Part shown: in pieces, positions 41,617 through 50,653 of the stretch
Layout: each line of letters opens with the position of its first letter
How positions within the stretch are numbered: position 1 is the stretch's first letter
Assembly: GCF_000373565.1 (NCBI RefSeq)
Contig: NZ_KB891801.1
Location: 124,001 to 188,000, forward strand
DNA length: 64,000 nt
Reading direction: 5' to 3'
Source: Streptomyces sp. HmicA12
GTDB taxonomy: Bacteria > Actinomycetota > Actinomycetes > Streptomycetales > Streptomycetaceae
The notes under the pieces: generated by a model
What the model saw: only the letters and a program-made list of their open reading frames with translations
Databases searched by the model: none
What the model was told of the DNA's origin: nothing
Translations under genes and position numbers: made by a program

Positions 41617-44373
41617 CTACGGCTTCAGCACCAGCGAGTCCGACGTGCTGTCGTCGACGGCGTTCTTGGTGAAGTGCCACGGCAGCAGCTCGCCCTTGAC
41701 CCACTTGTCGGTCTGATCCGTGTAGTGCGAGCTGAAGGTGTGGCCCGAGGCGCCGGTCAGGTTGATCCACTTGGACTTGTCCAGGTCGTCCAGGTTGACC
41801 ACCATGCGCATCGACGGCACCCAGTCGACTCCGTAGCCGCCCGCCGCGTTCCAGCCGGTCGCGTCGACGGCCGCCTCGCCGCCGCCGAGCTTCCAGGGGC
41901 CGCGGTTGAGCACGTACTGCAGCCAGCCGGGCCCGGCCGTGCCCAGCGTCTGGTTCTTGAGCTCCAGCTTGTGCAGCCGGCCCCAGCTCCAGGTGTCGAT
42001 GTCCTTGCCGAGCTTGGCCGTCAGGTCCCAGCGGGCGTCCTCCATGGCGCGCCCGAACAGCTGGTCACGGTTGTGGGTGGCCGAGTCCGTGCGGGACTTG
42101 GGCGCCTTCCACCAGGCGTTGTCCTCGTCCTTGAGGATGTTGCGGACGACCTGGAACCAGCGGTCGCCGCCGTCCGGCTGCGCCGAGTCGGTGTCCCGCT
42201 CGCCGCACTCGCGGACCTTGCGGTCCTCGTCGGCCGGTCCGGTGTTGTCGACCGGGTCGACGACGAGGCACTGGCCCTCGACGCGCAGCTCCTTGGGCAG
42301 CTTGTTGCCGAAGGCGAGCTTCAGGATGTTGCGCCAGACCGAGTTGAAGTAGGCGGCCGCGGCCGAGTCCGGGTTCTGGGTGTAGTCCCAGTTCTCCAGG
42401 AGCTGCTGCGCCTCACGGACGTCCTTGTCCTTGACGTCGATCTTCAACAGGTAGGGCACCAGCAGCTTCGCGATCTCGCTGCTGTTGTCCATCTGCATGG
42501 TGCGCATGTCGTCGGTCGAGATCTTGCCGCCGTCCTTGATCTTCGACTCGATCAGGTCGGTGATGCGCTGGCTGCGGGTTCCGTAGCCCCAGTCCGTGGT
42601 GAGCGTGTACGGGTAGTCCTTGCCGACGACGGCCTGGTTGGCGGTCACGATGTAGCCGCGCTTGGGGTTGTACTCGGAGGGCAGCTCGTCCTGATCGATG
42701 TACCCGGTCCAGCGGTACTTCGAGTCCCAGCCGGGCGAGGGCAGCGAGCCGTCGCCCTCGCCGCGGGTCGGGATCCGGCCGGGCAGCGTGTAGCCGATGT
42801 TGCCCTTGGTGTCGGCGTACGTGAGGTTCTGCGAGGGCACCTGGAAGTCGGTGGCGGCCTTGCCGAACTCGTTCCAGTCCTTCGCCTTGTCGATCTCGAA
42901 GACGGCGTCCATGGTGTTGCCGGGCTCCAGCGCGGTCCAGCGCAGCGCGACGCCGTAGCCGTCGCCGCGGTCGGGCGCGGAGGTGCCGACGGAGGCCTTC
43001 TTGCCGACCTTCACCAGTTCGCTGTTGCGGTCGGACAGGAGCGGGCCGTTGTTGGTCTCGCGGACCGTGATGGTCTTGTCATCGCCGCCCGCGACCTTGA
43101 TGACTTCCTTGCGCGTCTTGAAGGGCCGCGTCTTGTCGTCGTACAGGTAACCGCCGCCGCTGAACTTCTCCAGGTAGAGGTCCGTGACGTCGACGCCGGA
43201 GTTGGTCAGGCCCCAGGAGATGTCCTGGTTGTGGCCGATGACCACGCCCGGCATGCCGGCGAACGTGTAGCCCGTCACGTCGTACTGGCACTTGGGGCTC
43301 ACGCTCGTGCAGTGCAGGCCCATCTGGTACCAGACCGACGGCAGTTGCGGCGCCAGGTGCGGGTCGTTGGCGAGCAGTGGCTTGCCGCTGACGGTGTGGC
43401 TGCCGGCGACGACCCAGGAGTTGGATCCGATGCCGTTGCCGTTCGGTCCCAGGCCCGCGGAGTCGGGGATCTGGTCCAGGACGTCGGCGAGCCCGCCGAG
43501 CTGGCCCTGGAGGCCGCTGGGGGCCGTCGCGTCGCCCGTCAGGCCGGTGCCCGCCGCCCCGCCGGTGCCCGACTGCGCGGTGGTGCCCGTCGCGCTCTGG
43601 TCGTACGACTTCGTGGCGCTGTTGTAGCCGCCCTCCTGGACGATCGTCTTGTTCCGGTCGTACGGGTACTCGGGGTAGAGATCGTCGATCTGCCGCTGGT
43701 CGAGGCGGCTGCGCATCAGGGAGCGGTCGATCTCGTCCTGCATGTTGCCGCGCAGGTCCCAGGCCATCGCCTTCAGCCAGGCCACCGAGTCGACCGGCGT
43801 CCACTGCTGCGGCTTGTAGTCGTTCTCGAGACCGAGCGCGACGTACTCGGCGGAGATCTGCTTGCCGCTCTTGCCCGCCAGGTAGGCGTTGACTCCCTTG
43901 GAGTACGCCTGGAGATACTTCTTGGTCTCCGGCGACAGCTTGGAGTCGTACTCCTTCTGCGCCACCCGGTGCCAGCCGAGCGTGCGCAGGAACTCGTCGG
44001 TCTTGACCTGGCTCTTGCCGAACATCTCGGAGAGCCGGCCGGAGGTCGTGTGGCGGCGCACGTCCATCTCGTAGAAGCGGTCCTGCGCCTGCACGAAGCC
44101 CTGCGCCATGAACAGGTCCTCGTCCGAGGAGGCGTAGATCTGCGGGATGCCGTAGCTGTCCCTCCGGACCTGCACCTGTCCGTCGAGACCGTCGAGTTCG
44201 ACGGAGCCCGTGGTCTGCGGCAAGGAGGCCCGGACACTGTCGACGCCCCAGTAGGCGCCGTATCCGATGCCTGCGATGACGGCCAACACCAGGACGATCA
44301 CGATCAGTCGGGCTCGGCGCCCCTTCTTCTTTCCTGGCTTACTGCCGGAAGAGGCGTTCGTAGTGGAGGGCAT
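41617..44373 (-). CDS. Penicillin acylase family protein (Ntn hydrolase), membrane-anchored
   Basis: Penicillin acylase family enzymes cleave amides such as acyl-homoserine lactones or beta-lactam side chains after self-processing. A basic tail is followed by a membrane anchor (about residues 22-45), then the alpha chain with GIPQIYASSDEDLFMAQGFVQAQDRFYEMD. The processing site is NGIG followed by S317 (SNSWVVAGSHT), the expected N-terminal nucleophile, and LLANDPHLAPQLPSVWYQ follows. At 918 residues it is slightly long for the family. AAGGA precedes the ATG. The physiological substrate is unknown. Confidence 0.93.
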   Translation of the reverse strand: MPSTTNASSGSKPGKKKGRRARLIVIVLVLAVIAGIGYGAYWGVDSVRASLPQTTGSVELDGLDGQVQVRRDSYGIPQIYASSDEDLFMAQGFVQAQDRFYEMDVRRHTTSGRLSEMFGKSQVKTDEFLRTLGWHRVAQKEYDSKLSPETKKYLQAYSKGVNAYLAGKSGKQISAEYVALGLENDYKPQQWTPVDSVAWLKAMAWDLRGNMQDEIDRSLMRSRLDQRQIDDLYPEYPYDRNKTIVQEGGYNSATKSYDQSATGTTAQSGTGGAAGTGLTGDATAPSGLQGQLGGLADVLDQIPDSAGLGPNGNGIGSNSWVVAGSHTVSGKPLLANDPHLAPQLPSVWYQMGLHCTSVSPKCQYDVTGYTFAGMPGVVIGHNQDISWGLTNSGVDVTDLYLEKFSGGGYLYDDKTRPFKTRKEVIKVAGGDDKTITVRETNNGPLLSDRNSELVKVGKKASVGTSAPDRGDGYGVALRWTALEPGNTMDAVFEIDKAKDWNEFGKAATDFQVPSQNLTYADTKGNIGYTLPGRIPTRGEGDGSLPSPGWDSKYRWTGYIDQDELPSEYNPKRGYIVTANQAVVGKDYPYTLTTDWGYGTRSQRITDLIESKIKDGGKISTDDMRTMQMDNSSEIAKLLVPYLLKIDVKDKDVREAQQLLENWDYTQNPDSAAAAYFNSVWRNILKLAFGNKLPKELRVEGQCLVVDPVDNTGPADEDRKVRECGERDTDSAQPDGGDRWFQVVRNILKDEDNAWWKAPKSRTDSATHNRDQLFGRAMEDARWDLTAKLGKDIDTWSWGRLHKLELKNQTLGTAGPGWLQYVLNRGPWKLGGGEAAVDATGWNAAGGYGVDWVPSMRMVVNLDDLDKSKWINLTGASGHTFSSHYTDQTDKWVKGELLPWHFTKNAVDDSTSDSLVLKP

Positions 44374-44582
44374 CGCGATCCTTGCTGTCCTTCGCTAGCG
44401 GCGGGCTGGAGCAACCATACGAGCAGTGCGGTGCGGGCCCGGACGCGGAGTCAGGAAGGAGGCACCCACAGGCGGTCCGTCGAACGACCCGAGCGTCAAG
44501 AAAGCGTTAACGATTAGGTAAGGTAACGAAGTAACTCCCCCACATCCACCCTTGCGAAGTCTCCTCGCGGAAGGAACGGCCC

Positions 44583-46085
44583 CTGACTGTCCACCACCTC
44601 AACCAGCTCCTGCTCGTCTGCGCTCTTGTGCTGCTCATCGCGGTCGCCGCGGTGCGCATCTCCTCGCGCAGCGGGCTGCCCAGCCTGCTCCTGTACCTCG
44701 GCATCGGTATCGCCATGGGCCAGGACGGCATCGGCAACGTCTCCTTCAGCAACGCCGAGTTGACCCAGGTCATCGGATACGCGGCTCTTGTCGTGATCCT
44801 GGCCGAGGGCGGTCTCGGCACGAAGTGGAAGGAGATCAAACCCGCGCTCCCGGCAGCCGTCGCCCTGTCGCTCGTCGGCGTCGCGGTGAGCGTGGGCGTG
44901 ACGGCGGCGGGCGCCCACTATCTGGTGGGCCTGGAATGGCGGCAGTCCCTGATCATCGGCGCCGTGGTGTCCTCCACGGACGCGGCGGCCGTCTTCTCCG
45001 TCCTGCGCAAGGTGCCGCTTCCCGCGCGCGTGACCGGCGTCCTGGAGGCGGAGTCCGGCTTCAACGACGCTCCTGTCGTCATCCTTGTCGTCGCGTTCTC
45101 GGCCACGGGACCGGTGGAGCACTGGTACGTGCTCATCGGCGAGATCGCCCTGGAGCTCGCGATCGGTGCCGCAATAGGACTCGCGGTCGGGTGGCTCGGC
45201 TCCTACGGGCTGCGGCACGTCGCGCTGCCCGCCTCCGGCCTCTACCCGATCGCCGTGATGGCCATCGCCACCGTCGCCTACGCCGCGGGCGCCATGGCCC
45301 ACGGCAGCGGCTTCCTCGCCGTCTACCTGGCCGCCATGGTGATGGGCAACGCGAAGCTGCCGCACTGGCCTGCCACGCGCGGGTTCGCCGAAGGACTCGG
45401 CTGGATCGCGCAGATCGGCATGTTCGTGCTGCTCGGCCTGCTGGTGACCCCGCACGAGCTGGCCGACGACATCGTGCCGGCGCTGCTCATCGGGCTCGTG
45501 CTGACCGTCGTGGCCCGACCGCTGTCGGTGGTGGTGGCGATGCTGCCGTTCCGCAGGCCCTGGCAGGAGAGGGCCCTCATGTCGTGGGCCGGCCTGCGCG
45601 GCGCGGTGCCCATCATCCTGGCGACCATCCCGATGGTGACCGGCATCGCCGACAGTCAGCGGATCTTCAACATCGTCTTCGTCCTGGTCGTCGTCTACAC
45701 GCTCATCCAGGGGCCGACGCTGCCGTGGCTCGCCAGGAAACTGAAGCTGGGCGACTCCGCGGAGGCCGCCGACCTCGGCATCGAGTCGGCGCCCCTGGAG
45801 CGGCTGCGCGGCCATCTGCTGTCCGTCTCGATCCCCAAGGGCTCCCGGATGCACGGCGTCGAGGTCGGGGAGCTGCGGCTGCCCAAGGGCGCCTCCGTGA
45901 CCCTCGTCGTGCGCGACGGGGAGTCCTTCGTGCCCGGCCCGACGACCGTGCTGCGCCTCGGCGACGAGCTGCTCGTGGTCGCCACGGATCCCGTACGGGA
46001 CGCGGCCGAGGCACGTCTTCGGGCCGTCGCCCACGGCGGCAAGCTGGCCGGCTGGCTGGGCACGGGAACGGACTCCTCCCGTTAG
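44583..46085 (+). CDS. Cation/proton antiporter with C-terminal RCK_C domain, probable CTG start
   Basis: The protein has about twelve hydrophobic segments of a Na+(K+)/H+ antiporter of the CvrA/NhaP2 type, with VVSSTDAAAVFSVLRKVPLP and ESGFNDAPVVILV as the transport motifs, and WAGLRGAVPIILATIP near residue 335. The C-terminal 90 residues form an RCK_C (TrkA-C) domain (MHGVEVGELRLPKGASVTLVVRDGE), which often binds nucleotides. The first ATG/GTG/TTG is a GTG at 44628, but it has no ribosome binding site and cuts the first helix. A CTG at 44583 (LTVHHLNQLLLVCALVLL) follows AAGGA at seven bases and gives 500 residues, so it is preferred. Confidence 0.88.
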   Translation: MTVHHLNQLLLVCALVLLIAVAAVRISSRSGLPSLLLYLGIGIAMGQDGIGNVSFSNAELTQVIGYAALVVILAEGGLGTKWKEIKPALPAAVALSLVGVAVSVGVTAAGAHYLVGLEWRQSLIIGAVVSSTDAAAVFSVLRKVPLPARVTGVLEAESGFNDAPVVILVVAFSATGPVEHWYVLIGEIALELAIGAAIGLAVGWLGSYGLRHVALPASGLYPIAVMAIATVAYAAGAMAHGSGFLAVYLAAMVMGNAKLPHWPATRGFAEGLGWIAQIGMFVLLGLLVTPHELADDIVPALLIGLVLTVVARPLSVVVAMLPFRRPWQERALMSWAGLRGAVPIILATIPMVTGIADSQRIFNIVFVLVVVYTLIQGPTLPWLARKLKLGDSAEAADLGIESAPLERLRGHLLSVSIPKGSRMHGVEVGELRLPKGASVTLVVRDGESFVPGPTTVLRLGDELLVVATDPVRDAAEARLRAVAHGGKLAGWLGTGTDSSR

Positions 46086-46264
46086 CATGGGACCTACCAG
46101 ACCCACGTTTCACCGACTCTGCCTGAAGTAGAGCCGGCGCGACCGCAAAGCGGCCGCGGTCCCCTTGCAGCACTGCTCGTACGTGCTTGATCTGCTTGGC
46201 CAGGGCCTCTCCTGGCGCGGACCGTAGGTATCACTCGGTTACCGGCGCATGAGGACGGCTCTCG

Positions 46265-46295
46265 GTGCCCCCTTCCCCGATCGGGAAGGGGGCAC
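46265..46295 (+). promoter_or_regulatory. Strong hairpin in the leader of the MFS gene
   Basis: GTGCCCCCTTCCC pairs with GGGAAGGGGGCAC around a five-base loop, 26 bases before the GTG start of the MFS gene and 180 bases after the antiporter stop. It could be a terminator for the antiporter or an attenuator for the transporter. Confidence 0.5.
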
Positions 46296-46321
46296 TACCA
46301 GGCGGCAGAAAGGCAAAGGCC

Positions 46322-47620
46322 GTGCCACAGAAGGCCACGGTCACCGATCCCGACAACGGACAGGCCCGGCGCCCGGGCTACGGACAGCTGCTGCGCACCC
46401 GCGGCGCCTGGACGTTCCTGCTTCCCGGCTTCGCCGCTCGTCAGCCGTTCGCGATGCTGACCATCTCGATCGTGCTGCTCGTGCAGCACACGACCGGCTC
46501 CTACGGCACCGCGGGCGCGGTCTCCGCGACGACCGGTGTCTCCATGGCGCTGTTCGCGCCCTACAGCGGCAAGCTGGCCGACCGCTTCGGGCAGCGGGCC
46601 GTCCTGCTGCCGGGCGTCCTGGTGCACACCGCGGCGGGAGCCACGCTGACCGTGCTCGCCCTGTCCGGCGCACCCACGTGGACGCTGTTCCTGGCCGCCG
46701 TGCCGACCGGAGCCTCCACACCGCAGATCGGGCCCATGGTGCGGGCCCGCTGGGGCGTGCGGCTGCAGGGCTCGCCCCTGATGCAGACCGCGGCGGCGTT
46801 CGAGTCGGTCACGGACGAGTTCACGTTCGTGCTCGGCCCGCTGTTCGCCACCGCGCTGTGCACCGGCATCAACCCGGCCGCGGGCCTGATCACGGAGGCC
46901 GCGCTCACACTCGTCGGCGGTCTGCTGTTCGCCGCCCAGAAGGGCACCCAGCCCCCGGTGAGCGGTTTCGACGAGCACGCGCACGCGCACGTGGAGCACG
47001 CCTCCGCGCTGCGGGTGCCCGGTGTGCGCGTCCTGATCGTCACGTTCCTGGGCATCGGCTCCGTCTTCGGCGGCATGCAGGTCTCGCTCGCCGCCTACAC
47101 CGAGGCGATCGGGCAGCCCGGCCTGAACGGCGTCCTGTACGGGATCTTCGCCGCGGGCAACATGCTGTCCGGACTGGTCTGCGGCGCCGTCGCCTGGAAG
47201 ATCGCGCCGCAGCGCCGCCTCCTCGTCGGCTACACGGCGCTCGCCGTCACCGCCTCCGGGCTGTGGGCCGCGCAGTCCGTGGTGGTGCTCGCCGGGGTCG
47301 GCCTGCTGGTCGGTGTCTGCATCGCGCCGGCCCTGATCACCGGCTACACGCTCGTCGAGAAGATCGTCCCCGCGACCTCCCGCACGGAGGCCTTCACCTG
47401 GCTCACCGGCGCGGTCGCGCTCGGTCAGGCGGCCGCCGTGACGGTGGCCGGACAATTGGAGGACCGGTTCTGGGACGGGGCCGGATTCCTGGTCCCGATG
47501 GGCGGCACGGTGCTCGCCCTGGGATTCATGTTCCTGCTGCGTTCTCGGCTCGTACCGCCGCCCGCGGGACGGACCGTGGCACGTGGTGTGGGTCACCGAG
47601 TGCCGGTGGCAGTGGACTGA
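46322..47620 (+). CDS. MFS transporter
   Basis: The protein has twelve hydrophobic segments and the MFS loop motif GKLADRFGQRAVL between helices 2 and 3. The GTG start (MPQKATVTDPDNGQ) is chosen because AAAGGC precedes it and because family similarity starts soon after; it gives 432 residues. The second half has the usual TGYTLVEKIVP and a cytoplasmic loop rich in His/Glu (DEHAHAHVEHAS). The substrate is unknown. A strong hairpin lies just upstream. Confidence 0.88.
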   Translation: MPQKATVTDPDNGQARRPGYGQLLRTRGAWTFLLPGFAARQPFAMLTISIVLLVQHTTGSYGTAGAVSATTGVSMALFAPYSGKLADRFGQRAVLLPGVLVHTAAGATLTVLALSGAPTWTLFLAAVPTGASTPQIGPMVRARWGVRLQGSPLMQTAAAFESVTDEFTFVLGPLFATALCTGINPAAGLITEAALTLVGGLLFAAQKGTQPPVSGFDEHAHAHVEHASALRVPGVRVLIVTFLGIGSVFGGMQVSLAAYTEAIGQPGLNGVLYGIFAAGNMLSGLVCGAVAWKIAPQRRLLVGYTALAVTASGLWAAQSVVVLAGVGLLVGVCIAPALITGYTLVEKIVPATSRTEAFTWLTGAVALGQAAAVTVAGQLEDRFWDGAGFLVPMGGTVLALGFMFLLRSRLVPPPAGRTVARGVGHRVPVAVD

Positions 47621-47689
47621 TCCCGTGGAATAGGCCACTATGGAGCGTCGTTAGCACTCATTGAGTGAGAGTGCCAGGAGGAAGACACA

Positions 47690-48046
47690 GTGCCGACTTA
47701 CCAGTACCAGTGCACCGAGTGCGGCGAGGGCCTCGAGGCGGTGCAGAAGTTCACCGATGACGCCCTGACCGAGTGCCCCAACTGCGGTGGCCGCCTGAAG
47801 AAGGTGTTCTCGGCCGTCGGAATCGTCTTCAAGGGCTCCGGGTTCTACCGCAACGACAGCCGTGGCTCGTCGTCGAGCAGCAGCCCGGCGTCGTCGTCCT
47901 CGAAGTCGGGCTCCTCGGACACGAAGTCGTCCTCGGACGCGAAGCCGTCGACCTCTTCGACCTCTTCGTCCTCTTCGTCCTCGGGCTCGAAGTCGTCGTC
48001 TTCGTCGGCCTCCTCCGGCTCCTCCAGCTCGTCGTCCGCCGCCTAG
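47690..48046 (+). CDS. FmdB family zinc-ribbon protein with Ser-rich tail
   Basis: The first 60 residues are a putative regulatory zinc ribbon: MPTYQYQCTECGEGLEAVQ, CPNCGGRLKKVFSAVGIVFKGSGFYRND, with two CxxC pairs. The last 60 residues are almost only Ser with a few Ala, Lys, Gly, Pro and Thr, encoded by AGC/TCG/TCC runs. The GTG start is preceded by CAGGAGGAA. The function is unknown; the family is common in streptomycetes near the MTA phosphorylase gene, as here. The Ser tail length probably varies between strains. Confidence 0.9.
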   Translation: MPTYQYQCTECGEGLEAVQKFTDDALTECPNCGGRLKKVFSAVGIVFKGSGFYRNDSRGSSSSSSPASSSSKSGSSDTKSSSDAKPSTSSTSSSSSSSGSKSSSSSASSGSSSSSSAA

Positions 48047-48136
48047 GCGCGACCTTCCGCGAGACGTCTTACGAGACCCTGTCGTCATCCGACGGCGGGG
48101 TCTTCGGCGTAGGTGCCCTTGGTTACTGTGCTGACC

Positions 48137-48991
48137 ATGGCGACCAACGCGAACCCCAGTACCAGCGCCGAGATCGGCGTGATCGGCGGATCCGGCTTCT
48201 ACTCGTTCCTGGACGACGTGACCGAGGTCCAGGTGGACACCCCCTACGGACCGCCGAGCGACTCGCTCTTCCTCGGTGAGATCTCCGGGCGTCGCGTCGC
48301 CTTCCTGCCCCGGCACGGCCGCGGGCACCATCTGCCGCCGCACCGCATCAACTACCGGGCCAATCTGTGGGCGCTGCGCTCGGTGGGCGTGCGTCAGGTG
48401 CTCGGCCCGTGCGCGGTCGGCGGGCTCCGTCCCGAGTACGGGCCGGGGACGCTGCTGGTGCCGGACCAGTTCGTGGACCGTACGAAGTCGCGGGTCCAGA
48501 CGTACTTCGACGGGCATCCGCTGCCGGACGGGACCGTGCCGAACGTCGTGCACGTCTCGCCCGCCGACCCGTACTGCCCCGTGGGACGCAAGGTGGCGGT
48601 GAAGGCGGCGCGCGGCAAGGACTGGGAGCCGGTGGACGGCGGCACGCTCGTCGTCGTCGAGGGGCCGCGCTTCTCGACGCGCGCCGAGTCGAAGTGGCAC
48701 GCCACCATGGGCTGGTCGGTGGTGGGCATGACCGGGCACCCCGAGGCGATGCTCGCCCGCGAACTGGAGCTCTGCTACACGTCGTTGACCCTCGTCACCG
48801 ATCTGGACGCGGGCGCCGAGACCGGTGAGGGCGTCTCGCACGACGAGGTGCTCAAGGTGTTCGCGCAGAACGTGGACCGGCTGCGGACCGTGCTGTTCGA
48901 CGCGGTGGCGGGACTGCCGACGAGCGAGGAGCGGGACTGTCTGTGCGCGGGGGCGCTCGGCGGGATGGACCCGGGGATCCGGCTGCCGTGA
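48137..48991 (+). CDS. S-methyl-5'-thioadenosine phosphorylase
   Basis: The enzyme splits methylthioadenosine (from polyamine and homoserine lactone chemistry) for methionine salvage. GVIGGSGFYSFLDD is the phosphate-binding start, and RHGRGHHLPPHRINYRANLWAL and VVEGPRFSTRAESKWHATMGWSVVGMTGHPEAMLARELELCY are MTAP/PNP family blocks. The ATG start (MATNANPSTSAEIG) gives 284 residues. TACTGT lies seven bases upstream with no ribosome binding site, so translation may be leaderless. No downstream salvage genes are present in the window. Confidence 0.93.
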   Translation: MATNANPSTSAEIGVIGGSGFYSFLDDVTEVQVDTPYGPPSDSLFLGEISGRRVAFLPRHGRGHHLPPHRINYRANLWALRSVGVRQVLGPCAVGGLRPEYGPGTLLVPDQFVDRTKSRVQTYFDGHPLPDGTVPNVVHVSPADPYCPVGRKVAVKAARGKDWEPVDGGTLVVVEGPRFSTRAESKWHATMGWSVVGMTGHPEAMLARELELCYTSLTLVTDLDAGAETGEGVSHDEVLKVFAQNVDRLRTVLFDAVAGLPTSEERDCLCAGALGGMDPGIRLP

Positions 48992-49041
48992 GCCGGTGGA
49001 TCGTGCCGTCGACGCGGGCCGGGTCTCCGTCGACGGTGCGG

Positions 49042-49066
49042 AACTCCCCCTTCGGGTGAGGGAGTT
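49042..49066 (+). terminator. Hairpin after the MTA phosphorylase gene
   Basis: AACTCCC pairs with GGGAGTT, with an inner CC-TTCG-GG, 50 bases after the stop codon. It is likely to end the FmdB/MTAP transcript. Confidence 0.55.
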
Positions 49067-49187
49067 GTTCACAACCGCTCGGTAGTACACGGGGCTCAGC
49101 GGGATCCTGCGCGGCGGCGGATCGTGGTCGTCGAGTCGGGCGCGGTGCCCGGCTCGGCCCCTCGGGGTCCGCTCCGATCACCTGGCG

Positions 49188-49745
49188 GTGACGACCGTGT
49201 CCGCTGCACCCGACCCGTACCAGTTCCGTACGCCCCCGTTCAGCACGCCCCCGACGTCCGAGGTCCCTCCGTTCCCGCCCGTGCGGGTGCGCGGCGGGCG
49301 GTGGCGGCCCGGCGTCCCGGGGCGTCGGCGGCACCGGCCGGCCGTCGCCGCCGGGCTCGTCCTGACCGCGGCGGCGCTGGTGGCCGCGGTGCCGTCGTCC
49401 GGTGCGGGGCGCGGGCACGAGCGGGCCCAGGCGCCGCCGGGCGAGCGGGCGAGCGCCCCACGGGTGTCGGCGCCGGTGCGGATCGCGGACGCGGGGGCGG
49501 TGCGGTTGCTGCGGCCCGGCGACCGGGTCGACGTGGTGGCCGCGCGGGCGGACGGGGTACCGGGGGTGCGGATTCTCGCCTCGGGGGCCCGGGTCGCGTC
49601 GGTGCCGAAGGAGCCGCGCTCCGACGGTCCGGGTGAACTGGCGCAAGCCGGCGGGGCGTTGGTGGTGCTGTCGGTGGAGCGTGCGACGGCCGCGCGGCTC
49701 GCGGGCGCGGGTGCCGCCTCCCGGTTGGCGGTGACGGTGTGGTGA
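49188..49745 (+). CDS. RcpC/CpaB-like SAF domain protein (pilus assembly type)
   Basis: After a Pro-rich cytoplasmic tail and one membrane segment (about residues 50-70) the protein has a domain with VRIADAGAVRLLRPGDRVDVVAARADG and VVLSVERATAARLAGAGAASRLAVTVW, as in RcpC/CpaB proteins of the Flp (Tad) pilus system. It has 185 residues. No other tad genes are near. The GTG at 49188 is used; another GTG three codons on is also possible. The function is inferred from family likeness only. Confidence 0.7.
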   Translation: MTTVSAAPDPYQFRTPPFSTPPTSEVPPFPPVRVRGGRWRPGVPGRRRHRPAVAAGLVLTAAALVAAVPSSGAGRGHERAQAPPGERASAPRVSAPVRIADAGAVRLLRPGDRVDVVAARADGVPGVRILASGARVASVPKEPRSDGPGELAQAGGALVVLSVERATAARLAGAGAASRLAVTVW

Positions 49746-49880
49746 GCGGGCCCGCAATTGCGACGGCCTTGCGCTGTGGTCACTCGTCCGGAGTACAGAA
49801 TTGGACATGCTCGGAACAGCCCGACTTAGGTGACGCGGGGGTCTCGCACCCCTCCCCCACCTGTCAAGAAGGGCTCGAGA

Positions 49881-50354
49881 GTGACCGAGGAAAAGACAAG
49901 TCTCCTGGAGGGCTTCAAGGCCTTCCTGCTCCGTGGCAACGTGATCGACCTCGCTGTCGCGGTCGTCATCGGCGCCGCGTTCACCAATGTGGTGAACTCC
50001 GTGGTCAAGGGCGTGATCAATCCGCTGGTGGGCGCGTTCGGCACCAAGGACCTCGACCACTACCAGTCGTGTCTGAAGGGCCCGTGCGCGGTGAACGCCG
50101 CGGGCGAGGCCACGAGCGGCATCCCGATCATGTGGGGCTCGGTGCTCAGCGCCGTCCTCAGCTTCGTGATCACCGCCGCGGTGGTCTACTTCCTGATGGT
50201 GCTGCCGATGGCCAAGTACCTGGCCAAGGCGGCGGCCCGGAAGGCCGAGAAGGAAGGCGCGCAGGAGACGATCGAGGTCTCCGAGCTGGAGGTCCTCAAG
50301 GAGATCCGCGACGCGCTCGTCTCGCAGCGGGGCACGGGGCACAACACCCCGTAG
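49881..50354 (+). CDS. mscL: Large-conductance mechanosensitive channel
   Basis: MscL opens under membrane tension to release solutes. The first helix LLRGNVIDLAVAVVIGAAFTNVVNSVVKGVINPLVG carries the conserved NVIDLAVAVVIG pore sequence, and the second helix is VLSAVLSFVITAAVVYFLMVLP. The periplasmic loop is longer than in E. coli and contains two Cys (SCLKGPC). A C-terminal charged helix bundle ends the protein. The GTG start follows AAGAAGGG. The product has 157 residues. TTGGAC-N19-TTAGGT upstream could be its promoter. Confidence 0.94.
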   Translation: MTEEKTSLLEGFKAFLLRGNVIDLAVAVVIGAAFTNVVNSVVKGVINPLVGAFGTKDLDHYQSCLKGPCAVNAAGEATSGIPIMWGSVLSAVLSFVITAAVVYFLMVLPMAKYLAKAAARKAEKEGAQETIEVSELEVLKEIRDALVSQRGTGHNTP

Positions 50355-50358
50355 CGGA

Positions 50359-50571
50359 TCAGAGGTGGTGGGGCGGCTTCTCGTCGAGGAAGCGGGCCAG
50401 GTCGGCGGCGCTGTTGTCGGACGCCGTCGGCCGGTCGCCCCACCCGTGGTCCGTGTCGTCCGCGGACTGGGCCGACAGCGGATCGTCGAAGATCAGCGCG
50501 GCCTTCGGGTCACGCTTCTTCGGATCCCGCTTCTCGGACTCGCGGGGCTCGGGGTCGGGGGCGCTGCTCAT
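50359..50571 (-). CDS. Small hydrophilic protein, unknown function
   Basis: The 70-residue product has KRDPKKRDPKAALIFDDPLSAQSADDTDHGWGDRPTASDNSAADLARFLDEKPPHHL, with the WGDR and ADLARFLDEKPPHH ending seen in small streptomycete proteins. It has no Cys, no membrane segment and a strong charge. The ATG start is plausible. It converges on mscL with four bases between stops, so both transcripts must overlap. No function is assigned. Confidence 0.7.
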   Translation of the reverse strand: MSSAPDPEPRESEKRDPKKRDPKAALIFDDPLSAQSADDTDHGWGDRPTASDNSAADLARFLDEKPPHHL

Positions 50572-50653
50572 GACTCCAGGGTACGTCGCGGGGGCGGACC
50601 CGGAATCGGACGGCGGCCCGGGCCACGGCCCGGGCCGCCGATCGGGCAGGGGC

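Noticed and set aside
41584..44517. A plus-strand frame of 977 codons opposite penicillin acylase
   Set aside because: The acylase on the minus strand has all family motifs; the opposite frame is a composition artefact.
49188..49745. A Tad pilus gene cluster
   Set aside because: Only the RcpC-like gene is present; no tadA, tadB, tadC or pilin gene lies nearby.
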